Below, piece by piece: positions 1-8,452 of a DNA stretch of 64,000 nt (positions are counted from its first letter, which is position 1; each line of letters starts with the position of its first letter). The DNA comes from Mycobacterium ostraviense (GTDB lineage Bacteria > Actinomycetota > Actinomycetes > Mycobacteriales > Mycobacteriaceae). The notes below the pieces were generated by a model. The model was not told where the DNA came from. It did no database searches and saw only the letters and a list, made by a program, of their open reading frames with translations. Made by a program: the position numbers and the translations under genes. Where the stretch lies: the NCBI RefSeq assembly GCF_002705925.1, contig NZ_NKRE01000001.1, forward strand, positions 3,256,962-3,320,961. Reading direction: 5' to 3'.

Positions 1-252
1 CCGCGCTGCACCTGGCAAAGGTCATCTGTCGCTGCGGCCGCGCCCGCTGGCGTCCAGCGGCAGGATCAACCGAGGCCGGTGGATGGGGCCCAGCCGTGAT
101 CGCCAACTTCCCCGTCGGTGTGGATCGTCCTCGCCGCGGTCGTGCTGCTGCGGGAACCGCAGCCGATGCCCGCGCAGCAGGCGGCGGGTGATGCCAAGTG
201 ACAGGGCTCCGCCCTGTGCCCCATCTGTGTCAGACATCCGATAGAGCAGTAG
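1..252. other. Stretch without an intact gene
   Basis: No complete reading frame with a start is visible. One + frame from about 100 to 222 reads as a short hydrophobic stretch (VWIVLAAVVLLRE) followed by a polar tail and a stop. It could be the end of a decayed membrane protein, but it is preceded by an in-frame stop at 97-99. This is a guess; nothing firmer can be said. Confidence 0.3.
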
Positions 253-582
253 GTGAGGGCTGTCGAGGGTTATCATCACGACACGTCGCGGCTGCGTCTG
301 TTCTACGTGCTGATGTTCGACGCCATCGGCCCCCGCGAGGACTTGCGGACCCGCTTCGCGCAGCTGCACACCCACCTGCGTGACCTGTGCGAGCATTGGA
401 TCGGCGCGGGGCAGCAGGACGGTGAGATCCGCGCCGACGTGGCTCCGCGGGCCATCGTCACCATCCTGATCGCCGCCCTCGGGGGCATCGCCTATCAGGC
501 GCTCATCGATCCGGACCTCGACCTCGACCCGCTCTACCGTGACCTGGACGCGCTGGCGATCGACGGGCTGCGGATGCGCTAG
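253..582 (+). pseudogene. TetR-family regulator, C-terminal fragment
   Basis: About 109 residues match the style of a TetR ligand-binding C-terminal domain: helical, with FYVLMFDAIGPREDLR, then LHTHLRDLCEHWIGAG, then IVTILIAALGGIAYQALID. The N-terminal helix-turn-helix that every functional TetR protein needs is absent. An in-frame TAG lies directly before the first possible GTG start at 253, so the fragment cannot extend upstream. I read it as a remnant of a regulator whose 5' half was deleted. It lies 9 bases from the stop of the convergent intact TetR gene. A separate small protein is possible but unlikely. Confidence 0.6.
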
Positions 583-591
583 CTGTCGGTG

Positions 592-1248
592 CTAAGGAGT
601 CTGGCGGCGTCGGCGCGAAGCCTGCGGGGTAGCGCACGAATCGACGAGTCTGACCGCCGATTGCGCCATCGCTTCGAGGTCGGCACGTTGCGCGCCGGCT
701 CGGGCGCGTAGCGCCAAGCTCTGCAGCACCGCCGATGCCAGGCGCGCCAGCGCCTGTGTATCGGTACCGGCGGCAAGCTCGCGCTGCGCGACCGCCTTGT
801 CGAAGCGGGCCGCGAAAGCATCATCGATGGTCCGGAAGATCCCGGCGAGGAACGTCCGGATGTCTTCGTGGCGTACGGCTTCGGCGGGTGCGGTACACAT
901 CACCAGGCATCCCCGCGCGGCTTCGTCGCCGCTCAGATAGAGGTCGATGCTGGCCCGGTAGAAATGCAGCAAGCCGTCAACCAAGGGGTGCTCGGGCGAG
1001 AGTGAGTCGGCGAGCTGCGCGCGCAAGTGCTCGCCGAAATGGCCGAGCGCGCGCAAATACATCGACTTCTTATCACCCAGTGCGGTGTACAGGCTGGGTC
1101 GGGTGACTCGGGCGGCCGCCGCGAGATCGTCCAGCGACGCCGCCGAATAGCCCGCCTGCCAGAAGACGCCCGACGCCGCTTCGAGCACATGTTGTTCGTC
1201 GAACCCGCGCGGACGCCCCCGCTGGCGCTTCACCCCATTGTTTTTCAT
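592..1248 (-). CDS. TetR/AcrR-family transcriptional regulator
   Basis: Predicted DNA-binding repressor of about 218 residues. The N-terminus has the usual basic lead (KRQRGRPRGF) and then a helix-turn-helix (VLEAASGVFWQAGYSAASLDDLAAAARVT followed by PSLYTALGDKKSMY). The rest is the helical ligand-binding half with the frequent CLVMCTAPAEA motif. It is divergent from the metallo-hydrolase gene and probably controls it and itself, which is inference from position. Start choice: ATG at 1248 places the basic arm first; an in-frame GTG at 1272 would add eight residues and leave only 29 bases to the opposite gene. Confidence 0.85.
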   Translation of the reverse strand: MKNNGVKRQRGRPRGFDEQHVLEAASGVFWQAGYSAASLDDLAAAARVTRPSLYTALGDKKSMYLRALGHFGEHLRAQLADSLSPEHPLVDGLLHFYRASIDLYLSGDEAARGCLVMCTAPAEAVRHEDIRTFLAGIFRTIDDAFAARFDKAVAQRELAAGTDTQALARLASAVLQSLALRARAGAQRADLEAMAQSAVRLVDSCATPQASRRRRQTP

Positions 1249-1301
1249 ACCGATCCGATCGAAAATATCCACGAGTAGTTTTACTGCGAGATAGTAGCAA
1301 A
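1249..1301. promoter_or_regulatory. Divergent promoter region with an AT-rich imperfect dyad
   Basis: The short gap between the TetR gene and the hydrolase gene holds the least GC-rich run nearby (about 1278-1301). It contains an imperfect dyad, TTTTACT then seven bases then AGTAGCAAAA. It is a candidate operator for the adjacent TetR protein. The dyad is weak, and the region could simply be two promoters. Confidence 0.35.
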
Positions 1302-2096
1302 ATGCACAGACGAGCGACGCCCATGTTGGTCAAACGCAATCCGTTCGCCCGGCCACGACCCGGCGACGAGATCCTGCCCAATGTTCACCTGCTCGGGACG
1401 CATCGCGTCAATTTCTATGCGGTGACCGACGGCCGATCCGTCACGTTGGTCGACTGCGGATTCGACGGGCATCGTCGCTACCTACAGCGCTGGCTCGATA
1501 TGTCTGGTCGGCGATTGTCCGACGTCGAGGCGATCATCCTCACCCATGGGCACGCCGACCATGTCGGGTTTGCCGAACGGCTACGGCGACAGGGGATTCC
1601 GGTCTATTTGCATGACGCGGATACCGCGTTCGCCATGAGCCCGCGAGGGCGACGCCCGCCGCAACGCTTACGACGTGGCTTCTGGCATGCTTCCGCGCTC
1701 GGCTTGCTGGGTGAGGCGGCGTTGGACGGCGTCTTCGTGCAGCCCGTGCTCAAAGAGGTACGTCGCCTTTCTGCCGACAGCCAGCTGGACGTGCCCGGCC
1801 GGCCGACTGTCGTTGCCGTCCCGGCTCATTCGGCCGGCTCGGTGGCTTTCCGCCTACCCGGACAAGGAGCACTGTTGACCGGCGACACCCTGATGACACG
1901 CGACCCGATGTTCGGCGGTGCCGATCGCGCGGTCGTCTTCGCCGAACACACCGATCGCGACCACGCCGCGTTGGAGGCGCTGATTCACTTGCGGCCGTTA
2001 GCCGACGACGCGTTATTGCCTGCCCACGGCGAACCGTGGACCGACGCAGAGGCTGTCGGACGGGCGATCCGCCAAGCGCGAATTGCCACAGCCTGA
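1302..2096 (+). CDS. Metallo-beta-lactamase-fold hydrolase
   Basis: A cytoplasmic MBL-fold enzyme of 264 residues with no signal peptide. The zinc motif THGHADHVGF is near residue 80. A second His (PAHSAGS) lies near residue 170, followed by the metal-bridging Asp (LLTGDTLM) and a late His (LPAHGEPW). All five expected metal sites are present, so the fold call is firm. The substrate cannot be told: such proteins act on thioesters, lactones, nucleic acids or lactams. The gene diverges from a TetR regulator. The start may be ATG 1302 or ATG 1323 (MLVKRNPFARP). No partner gene follows; 460 bases of non-coding DNA come next. Confidence 0.85.
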   Translation: MHRRATPMLVKRNPFARPRPGDEILPNVHLLGTHRVNFYAVTDGRSVTLVDCGFDGHRRYLQRWLDMSGRRLSDVEAIILTHGHADHVGFAERLRRQGIPVYLHDADTAFAMSPRGRRPPQRLRRGFWHASALGLLGEAALDGVFVQPVLKEVRRLSADSQLDVPGRPTVVAVPAHSAGSVAFRLPGQGALLTGDTLMTRDPMFGGADRAVVFAEHTDRDHAALEALIHLRPLADDALLPAHGEPWTDAEAVGRAIRQARIATA

Positions 2097-2563
2097 AGTG
2101 ATACCGGCCAGGTGCGGTTGTTGCGCGCCGGTGATCGCGCCGCCCGAGGCGGGTTGGCGATATTGCCACCCATAGGCCGTCACGGTTCTGGCACGACGAG
2201 CGAGCCCGGCCGCGACGATGCGCTTGAGATCGACTGACGCGCAGGCGAATCGGTGGCCGCTGCGATCAGGATCGCGGCGTTGGCGAGGGCACATGTCCGG
2301 CCGGCGCCGAGCAGGGCCGCGCCGGAAGATGGGTCGAGACCATCTTGGCCGGATCCAGCCGTGGAGCCGCTGGTAGGCAAGTCCGGCAAGGCGCCAACGC
2401 GCCGACGACTGCCGGCGCGTTGGCGCCTAACGACGACTGGCCAACACGTTGCCTGCTGAGAGGTGGACAGCCGCGCGAGAGTGCCGCGATCTCCGGGCGT
2501 GCGCCGGTGACGTCGAGCTCCACCCGCTGAAGACGGGTCGAGCTTTGTTGGTGGCACCCTTGC
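2097..2563. other. Intergenic stretch without a supported gene
   Basis: None of the frames shows a recognisable protein. The only clear structures are a perfect hairpin at 2390-2427 and, at the right edge, the operator-like palindrome at 2564-2585. It may be the scar of the same deletion that truncated the downstream dehydrogenase. Confidence 0.5.
2390..2427. repeat. Perfect 15-bp inverted repeat (hairpin)
   Basis: Arms GGCGCCAACGCGCCG (2390-2404) and CGGCGCGTTGGCGCC (2413-2427) are exact complements around an 8-base loop. There is no T-run on either side. It could be a mycobacterial U-less terminator for the hydrolase gene (though 290 bases away), a protein-binding site or a repeat remnant. 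Confidence 0.6.
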
Positions 2564-2585
2564 CTATGTTGAACGTACAACATAG
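2564..2585. promoter_or_regulatory. 22-bp palindrome, probable repressor operator
   Basis: Arms CTATGTTG and CAACATAG are perfect complements around AACGTA. The size and symmetry fit a TetR-type operator. It lies 40 bases upstream of the start of the truncated dehydrogenase, with a GGGAGG ribosome site between. The cognate regulator is not obvious: the nearest intact TetR gene is 1.3 kb away. Confidence 0.55.
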
Positions 2586-2624
2586 AATGCCCGGCCAAAT
2601 GCTTCTTGGGAGGACACCGCGGTC

Positions 2625-3065
2625 ATGGCCAGTGGCGGGGCCTACCACGCCTCCAAGTACGCCGTGGAAGCCATCAGCGATGCGCTGCGGTTCGAAGTCC
2701 AGGGCTTCGACGTCAAGGTGGTGATCATCCAGCCCGGACTCATTCGCACCGACTTCTCGTCGACGGCGGCGGCCGCGATCGGCGCCGGTGACGGTCCCTA
2801 CGCCGCGTTCAACGCCGGGGTCGCCCAGTCCACCAAGGAGGTCTACGAGAAGGGGCCGCTGGCCCATTTCGGCGGGGATCCCGACGACGTGGCCAAGGCG
2901 ATCCAGAAGGCGATCACCGCGCGCCGGCCGAAGATCCGGATGCGGGTGACGCACTCGGCGCACATGCTGATCGCGCAGCGCCGCATGATGACCGACCGGA
3001 TGTGGGACCGGTTCCTCAAGACGCAATTCACCCCACCCACGCTTGACGCTCGCGCCGTCCGCTGA
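2625..3065 (+). pseudogene. Short-chain dehydrogenase/reductase, N-terminally deleted
   Basis: The 146-residue product begins at MASGGAYHASKYAVE. It therefore opens on the catalytic YxxxK motif of the SDR family, with the usual C-terminal half (QPGLIRTDFSS, then a helical tail). The Rossmann NAD-binding half (TGxxxGIG motif and about 140 residues) is missing. Upstream there is still a good ribosome site (GGGAGG at 2608-2613) and an operator-like palindrome. The picture is an internal deletion that fused a start region to the second half of the gene. A product could be made but could not bind cofactor normally. Confidence 0.75.
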
Positions 3066-3179
3066 TGAACATGACCGCGACGCAAGCCCGCGCCGACCGG
3101 TCGGTGGAAAACGCGCTGTTCGACGACCCCGGTGCCGTTCAGCTACGGGTGCACGCGCGCAACCGGCCCGCCTGTCACC

Positions 3180-3338
3180 ATGGAGTACGTGACCACCGCG
3201 ATTGTGGTGACGGTGCTGGTGCTGGTGGCCATCGGCATCGTGATCAACGAACTTCTTCGGCTACGCACCTGGTTGAAGAATTCGCCTACCCCGCCCTCCG
3301 AGGGAGACGACACTGAGTCTCCTGACGGGCTCGCGTGA
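3180..3338 (+). CDS. Small single-pass membrane protein
   Basis: A 52-residue product: MEYVTTAIVVTVLVLVAIG forms one transmembrane helix, followed by a basic and then acidic hydrophilic tail. An in-frame ATG at 3132 would add 16 residues without hydrophobic character. A different-frame start at 3065 overlaps the dehydrogenase stop and reads into nothing recognisable. No function is assigned. It ends just before a hairpin and faces the epimerase gene. Confidence 0.5.
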   Translation: MEYVTTAIVVTVLVLVAIGIVINELLRLRTWLKNSPTPPSEGDDTESPDGLA

Positions 3339-3345
3339 TTTCTCG

Positions 3346-3404
3346 TCGAGATTGCCGCCACGGTCGTGGACCCGTGGAAACCACAGCCTCCACGGCAATC
3401 TCGA
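3346..3404. repeat. Hairpin element between convergent genes
   Basis: Arms TCGAGATTGCCG (3346-3357) and CGGCAATCTCGA (3393-3404) are perfect 12-bp complements around 35 bases. It fills the gap between two convergent genes, so it may act as a two-way terminator. Its layout (12-bp arms, 35-57-bp centre, intergenic) resembles the other palindromic elements listed in this window. Confidence 0.6.
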
Positions 3405-3413
3405 TGCAACCGG

Positions 3414-4391
3414 CTAAGCCCGCAGGGCGGCGACCGTGTCGGCCAAAGTGGTGCGTGGATCCCGATAGGTGATGCCGAGTTCATGCTCGGACGGTGAGTC
3501 GTCGGACTCGGGCATCTGGGTGTAGTACTGCATCCCGGCGGCGGTGAACGGATTGTCGAACGGCAGGTACGGACCGGCCAAGTCCAGCAGTGTCCCCGCG
3601 ACGCGCAGCACAGTGTCGGGAACCGGGACACTCACCATCGGTGTCTCGGCTACCTGGCCGAGCATTGTGGCCAACTCCGCTACCGGAATCCGGTGCCCGC
3701 CCACCATGTAGCGACGGGGCCCACGGCCAGGCTCCAGCAGCGCGGCATGCACGGCGGCCACGTCGCGGACGTCGATCACCAACCACGCCGCGCGGCGCCC
3801 GGGGATCGTGTGCATCTGCAGCGCCGCCTTGACTCCCTCACCGGCCTCACCGAATTGGTCCCCGACGGGCGGCCCGAGAACCATGCCGGGATAGGTGATG
3901 TTCACCGGTGCACCCGCGTCCTGCAGGCCGCGCGCATAGATTTCGACCTGAGCCTTCGACGTTCCGTAGCCATCCGTTCCGCCGACAACTGGCAGGTCGG
4001 CCGTCAGGGTCTCCAAATCGGGATGAAAGAGCGCCGTGAAACTGGATACGTGCACGATGGGATCCAGCCCCAGTTGGACGGCTTGGCCGAGGACATTGCG
4101 GGCGCCCTCCATGTTGGTGCTCAGCATCTGTTGCTTCTGGCGCGGGTCGGTGGCGACCAGTGCGGCACTGTGCACGACGGCGTCACATCCGGTCAACGCC
4201 TCACGGACCGCGTCGCGGTCCTTGATGTCTGCGGGAACGAAGTCCGATGTGTCGACACCCAGTTTGGCGACGGTACTCTCCAGCTTTGCCGGATTTCGGA
4301 CCAGGAAGCGGACCGAGTGGCCGGCATCGGCAATCGCCTTGGCGGTCCAGCCGCCGACGAACCCCGTAGCTCCGGTTACCAGAACATGCAT
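3414..4391 (-). CDS. NAD-dependent epimerase/dehydratase-like oxidoreductase
   Basis: An extended SDR of 325 residues. The start at MHVLVTGATGFVGGW puts the glycine-rich NAD(P)-binding motif at the very N-terminus. It continues with DAVVHSAALV, VHVSSFTALF (catalytic Ser region) and YGTSKAQVE (YxxxK). These are the hallmarks of the dihydroflavonol-reductase-like branch. Upstream in-frame codons to 4490 are Pro/Arg-rich and are not considered coding. By position and type it corresponds to Rv3725 of M. tuberculosis. The substrate is unknown. It converges on the small membrane gene. Confidence 0.85.
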   Translation of the reverse strand: MHVLVTGATGFVGGWTAKAIADAGHSVRFLVRNPAKLESTVAKLGVDTSDFVPADIKDRDAVREALTGCDAVVHSAALVATDPRQKQQMLSTNMEGARNVLGQAVQLGLDPIVHVSSFTALFHPDLETLTADLPVVGGTDGYGTSKAQVEIYARGLQDAGAPVNITYPGMVLGPPVGDQFGEAGEGVKAALQMHTIPGRRAAWLVIDVRDVAAVHAALLEPGRGPRRYMVGGHRIPVAELATMLGQVAETPMVSVPVPDTVLRVAGTLLDLAGPYLPFDNPFTAAGMQYYTQMPESDDSPSEHELGITYRDPRTTLADTVAALRA

Positions 4392-4780
4392 GGTGCGATT
4401 GTGCACGGTGGGCGGACCGGCGTGTGGCCGGGGCGCGGCTGGGAGGTGGTGATCTCGTCGCCGCCCGTACCGCAGGTCAGGGTCCGGCAATCACATCTGT
4501 CACATGATCCCCAGGCCCAGCGGTGCACATTTTGCCCGCCTACGAGCGACAAGCCCAGGCGCGCAACGGATTTGTCGCTGACAGCCGGGCATATCGGGTA
4601 TTGCCCCGGCCAGTGACTGATGTGGCTGATGGGATGGTCGCGGCTGCGCCCGGCAACTCGGGGGCAGCGCCGTCCAAGACCGGACTTACGAAGCTAGCGC
4701 CGACTGTGTATCCCACGACGCAACACACCTACGAAGCGTCGCGTGGTTCGCGCTCGGCCGAGATTAGAGCCTAGAGGAGC
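4392..4780. other. Intergenic region between epimerase promoter and cutinase 3' end
   Basis: Both flanking genes point left, so this holds the epimerase promoter and the cutinase 3' region. A 10-bp tandem repeat (GAGCCTAGAG twice, 4767-4786) overlaps the cutinase stop codon. No coding frame in it looks like a protein. Confidence 0.5.
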
Positions 4781-5545
4781 CTAGAGGTGACGCGCCGCGA
4801 AATCCGCACCCTGGCTTGTCATGCCGTTCATCGCATACGAGACGTGGGCTACGGGATCGTTCCCGGCACCGCAAACGCCGTCGCCGTTGGCGCATAACTC
4901 GATCGTCTTGGGCTGATACAGCGGCCCGATGGTGATCGGCGGTGCGCCGTACCGGTTCAGGAATTGACCCGACGGCGTTCCGAAAAGGGCAACCGCTGCA
5001 ACGTGATTAGCGATCTCGGCCGGCATCGGCGCGGGCACCGCGGCGGCCGGAACACCGGGCGGCACGGCAGCGGAGGTGACGTAACCGGCCACGGCCGCCC
5101 CCTGGGAGTAGCCGCCGAGTATCTGCCGTGTCGCGGGGCAGCTGGCCGCCATGGATTCGATATGCGCACTGGCGTCGCGAACCCCGTCGATGACCGTGAG
5201 CGGGAAATCGCTGCTGGAAAAGTCACCGCTGGCCGGATAGTTGATCGCATAGACCCCAAGTGACCTGGAACCGATCTGCGAGCGCAGCGCCTCCACGAAA
5301 GCGGCTCCAATGTTGCCTATCCCCGGCGGTTCGCCGGTGCCGCGGGCGAACAACACCTCGACGTCGGGGCATGGTTCGGCGGACGCCGACGGGACCTGGA
5401 CGCCAGGTGCCACGGTCAACGCGGCCAGCGTGCCGACCGCAACCGCGACGCCGGTTGTCAACCGGCGTGCCAAGGAGAACGTTGTCGTCGACCAGCGCTG
5501 GCCCATCGTGGTCGGCCTGGCCTCGGCTGGTGGTTCGGCACTCAT
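4781..5545 (-). CDS. Cutinase-family serine esterase, secreted
   Basis: Secreted alpha/beta hydrolase of about 254 residues, likely acting on lipid or polyester substrates at or outside the cell envelope. A signal peptide is visible: a basic RR segment, then a hydrophobic stretch, then cleavage near [12 protein letters not shown]. The cutinase hallmarks follow: [12 protein letters not shown], the nucleophile box GGYSQGAAV, the Cys pair around CANGDGVC, and the His near DPVAHVSY. By order it matches the cut5 locus (Rv3724A/B), which is split in M. tuberculosis but is one frame here. Start: ATG 5545 with AGGGA upstream; ATG 5506 is possible. The frame stays open upstream into a broken PPE gene. 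Confidence 0.85.
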   Translation of the reverse strand: MSAEPPAEARPTTMGQRWSTTTFSLARRLTTGVAVAVGTLAALTVAPGVQVPSASAEPCPDVEVLFARGTGEPPGIGNIGAAFVEALRSQIGSRSLGVYAINYPASGDFSSSDFPLTVIDGVRDASAHIESMAASCPATRQILGGYSQGAAVAGYVTSAAVPPGVPAAAVPAPMPAEIANHVAAVALFGTPSGQFLNRYGAPPITIGPLYQPKTIELCANGDGVCGAGNDPVAHVSYAMNGMTSQGADFAARHL

Positions 5546-6159
5546 TGTCCCTGGATACCCGGCATCGGACGAGACTGAAACCTCCGCCACCGACGGGCGC
5601 TGATAGCGGGAGCCGGCCAGTCGGCGGCGTGGAAACACATCAGTGGAAGAAACCCGACTGCCCAGGCTCGGTGTGAAGCCGCCCGAGCTGGTTCCGCCCG
5701 TGTTGTACAGGCCCGAATTGTCGCCGCCGTCACCGGAATTCGCCGCGCCCGAGTTCCCGCCGCCGGTTCCGGAGTTACCAAATACCGAGTTGAACCCGCC
5801 GCCGCCCGAGTTGAAAAACCGCGATTGGCCGCGACCAGCACTGGATGCACGGTGGTTGCTCGCGCGGCTTCGTAGCCGGCGACCGCTGCCCGGGCCTGCC
5901 CGGCCGCGCGCTGGGCGCAGGCCGCCGCCGTGCTCAGCCACCCGGCGTAGGGAACCGCCGCCGCCATCGCCGTCGAGGCCGGGTCCCGCCAGGATTGACC
6001 GCCCAGGGTGGCGGTGACGGAGTTGACGGAGCTTGCCGCCGTGGCTAATTCGCCGGCAAGCCGGTCCCATGCCGCCACCGCGGTCAGCTTCGGACCCGAG
6101 CCTGCACCGGCGAAGATCCGTGCCGAATTGACTTCCGGTGGCAGTACCGAAAAGTTCAT
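5546..6159 (-). pseudogene. PPE-family gene, internally deleted and frameshifted
   Basis: The 5' end encodes a typical PPE domain start ([15 protein letters not shown], then [16 protein letters not shown] and [13 protein letters not shown]) for about 115 residues. It then jumps straight into Asn/Gly repeats of the MPTR type ([25 protein letters not shown]). The second half of the PPE domain is missing, and the repeats are in another frame. One extra base in the A5 run at 5814-5818 (T5 on the coding strand) would join the two frames. The corrected frame then runs without a stop into the cutinase. PPE proteins are normally exported by type VII secretion; none of those genes is in this window. 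Confidence 0.7.
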
Positions 6160-6229
6160 CGCGGTGACCCCTTTCCGCCCAGAACTTTACGATCGCGGGC
6201 GGCGCCGGGGAGCCGGTTCGTGCTACTTA

Positions 6230-7291
6230 CTATTTGCTGCGCGGCACCGCCCCACGGGGCAGTGTCAGGGGAAGGTCGTTGTAAGTCGCGATGCCGGGAG
6301 CCGCCGCGACGACGGCCGGGATCGCGTTGATCACCGGCATCGCCGTCATGATGTGGCCGAGCACCATGAAGTCGGCGATCGTCTCGGCCTGGAAATACGG
6401 CGGCGGCAAGAAGCCGATCCGGGTGGTGACCGTCGGTTGCCCGTCGACCTGGATGACCCAGCCGTCTTGGTCGATCTTCCAGTCCGGTTCGAGGGTCTGT
6501 CCCTTGCGCCAGCGGACATTGAGCTCGACGACGGTTGTGCCGTCGAGCACGCCCTGCCAGCTCGCGTGCACACCCGCGACGCATCCCGCGGGTATGGTCC
6601 ACGATCCGAGGTCGAGGTCCGCCGTGGTCTGCGCATACTCGGCCACACAGCGCACGGCGTCGAGTTCGACCCCTAGCGCATCGGCGACCAACCGGACCGC
6701 TTCGCCGAAAACGGCCGTCCCGTGCGCGGTCATCGCCTGCAGGTTCGGGTGGTCGATCGGCTGGCCGAAGCCGACCGGCTTTTCAGTCGCCGGGGAGTCG
6801 TAGAACGTGGTGTCGGCGGCCTCGTTGACGGTGACCTTGTCGATCCGGTCGCAGACCATCGCGGACACGATGGCCAACAGCTCGGCGAAGCCGGGGCTGA
6901 CGCCGGAGCCGAAGATCGTCGAGCCGCCCCGCCGGCACGCGTCCCGGATCCGGTCGCGCTCGGCACCCAGGTTGTGCCCGGTGATGAAGGCCGCGGTGGT
7001 CACCACGTTGACGCCGGCCGACAGGATGCGGACCAGTTCGTCGACGTTCTTCCACATCGGGTTGTAGACCACGCAGTCCGGCTCGAGGTCCAACAGCGCT
7101 TCGACATCGTTGGTGGCGGCCACGCCCAGCGGTGTGATGCCGCACAATTCGCCGGCGTCGCGGCCGACCTTTTCCGGCGACCAGGCATAGCACCCCACCA
7201 GTTCGAGGGCTGGGTTGGCGGCGATCGCCTGCAGTGCGCTCTTGCCGACGTTTCCGGTGGTCCATTGCACGACCCGATAGGTTTTTGGCAC
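6230..7291 (-). CDS. DapB-like NAD(P)-binding reductase
   Basis: A 353-residue protein that opens with a Rossmann motif of the dihydrodipicolinate-reductase type (VVQWTTGNVGKSALQAI). VVYNPMWKNVDELVRIL and GSTIFGSGVSPGFAELL follow. The family includes amine and diaminopentanoate dehydrogenases and many uncharacterised mycobacterial members. True DapB is about 245-270 residues, so this is a longer paralogue and not the lysine-pathway enzyme. It stands alone between the PPE remnant and the CHAT island, all on the same strand but with 30-70 base gaps. Confidence 0.8.
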   Translation of the reverse strand: MPKTYRVVQWTTGNVGKSALQAIAANPALELVGCYAWSPEKVGRDAGELCGITPLGVAATNDVEALLDLEPDCVVYNPMWKNVDELVRILSAGVNVVTTAAFITGHNLGAERDRIRDACRRGGSTIFGSGVSPGFAELLAIVSAMVCDRIDKVTVNEAADTTFYDSPATEKPVGFGQPIDHPNLQAMTAHGTAVFGEAVRLVADALGVELDAVRCVAEYAQTTADLDLGSWTIPAGCVAGVHASWQGVLDGTTVVELNVRWRKGQTLEPDWKIDQDGWVIQVDGQPTVTTRIGFLPPPYFQAETIADFMVLGHIMTAMPVINAIPAVVAAAPGIATYNDLPLTLPRGAVPRSK

Positions 7292-7321
7292 TCGCTCAGC
7301 ATAGGGAGCACGGCGATCAGG

Positions 7322-8452
7322 TCAATAAGCCGACTCGCCGGCCAGGATTTCGGCGAGCAAGGCGTCGGCCGGCGGTCGGTCCACCCGCGCCCGCACCCAG
7401 CGGCGGACCCGATCGCGAGTGTGCCGCGATTCTTCGACGTCGGCGCCGATCACCACCGAGGTCGTGCGCCAATCGTGGTTCCAGGCAGCAGATTCCGTCA
7501 GCGCGCGCTGCTGCGCGTCAACCAAGGAGAGAGTGGCCCGGCCGCCGGCGTCCAGGGCGCCGGCGCCGCTGACCTCCCCGGAGTGCACCCGCACCGGGAT
7601 GTCGGTGGGCGGATCCGGCCCGACGACGGTTGCGTGTACTACCGCAATAACGCCAGGGCCCGCCGGCTCGACACTCCAGTCGACGGTGTCCTCGGCCGCA
7701 TCGAAGATTCCGGGCGGCACCGCACCCCAGTTGATCGACGCCACGCCCCGGCCGATCGTCACCGCACCCTGCGGGGCCGCGTCGGTGCCGGCGGCCAGCG
7801 CGTAGTCGTCCCGGCGACCGCTCGGCAACGTCGTGACAACCGTCGAATCATCAACTGCCGCAGACAGTTCCGACCAGTCGATACCGTCGATGCCGGCCTC
7901 GTCGGCGAGCCGGGCGGCGGAACGGATCAGCTCGAGGACGCGCCGATCGTCGGTCCGCAGGTGGGAAAGCAGCGCGGCGGCATGCGGTGCCAGCAGCCCG
8001 GAAACATCCGAATCCAGGGTGTCGTCGGTGAAGAAGCCGTGCGCGCCGGCCGTCAGCACCGCCACCTCGGCGTCGAGCAGGGCCCGGTCGAGTCCGGCGA
8101 TGCCGTCGCGCTGACTGGCGGGCCACCACCGTCGCAGCCAATGGCCCAGCGCCAGCCTGCATAGCGGGGCCGTCGACCCCGGCACGATGTCGACACCGGT
8201 GATCTCGAGGTTGCCGGCCGGTTGCGCGGCCACCGCGGATGCCAGCGCCACATGGCCGGTCTCTCCGACCACCCGCCACAGCCAGTCGGCGCGCGACACG
8301 TCGGTGAAGGCGATGTGGATCGCGGCATCGTCGGGTGGGTCGTCGATGGTCCACGACAAGACCGCGCCACTGACTTCCAGCACCGCGGTCAGCGGTGCCG
8401 CCCGCTGAGCAGGGCCCGTCGTCCACAAGCCGGATTCGGCGACCAATCTCAT
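7322..8452 (-). CDS. Unrecognised protein of the CHAT island (A)
   Basis: A 376-residue soluble protein with no family I can name. It has an acidic, beta-rich N-terminal third (AVLEVSGAVLSWTIDDPP), a helical middle, and a conserved-looking C-terminal domain. That domain has alternating hydrophobic strands (VIAVVHATVVG, IPVRVHSG) and ends HDWRTTSVVIGADVEESR plus an Arg-rich helix. No signal peptide or membrane segment. It overlaps the upstream gene by ATGA (8449-8452), so the two are co-translated and their products probably work together. Possible roles include a substrate or regulator of the nearby CHAT protease; this is inference only. Confidence 0.8.
   Translation of the reverse strand: MRLVAESGLWTTGPAQRAAPLTAVLEVSGAVLSWTIDDPPDDAAIHIAFTDVSRADWLWRVVGETGHVALASAVAAQPAGNLEITGVDIVPGSTAPLCRLALGHWLRRWWPASQRDGIAGLDRALLDAEVAVLTAGAHGFFTDDTLDSDVSGLLAPHAAALLSHLRTDDRRVLELIRSAARLADEAGIDGIDWSELSAAVDDSTVVTTLPSGRRDDYALAAGTDAAPQGAVTIGRGVASINWGAVPPGIFDAAEDTVDWSVEPAGPGVIAVVHATVVGPDPPTDIPVRVHSGEVSGAGALDAGGRATLSLVDAQQRALTESAAWNHDWRTTSVVIGADVEESRHTRDRVRRWVRARVDRPPADALLAEILAGESAY

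Noticed and set aside
4523..4774. Plus-strand open frame in the gap before the cutinase
   Set aside because: No ribosome site, no domain, and composition like non-coding DNA.
5546..6159. Sign of a nearby type VII secretion locus
   Set aside because: Only a broken PPE gene is present; there is no PE, Esx or Ecc gene in the window.
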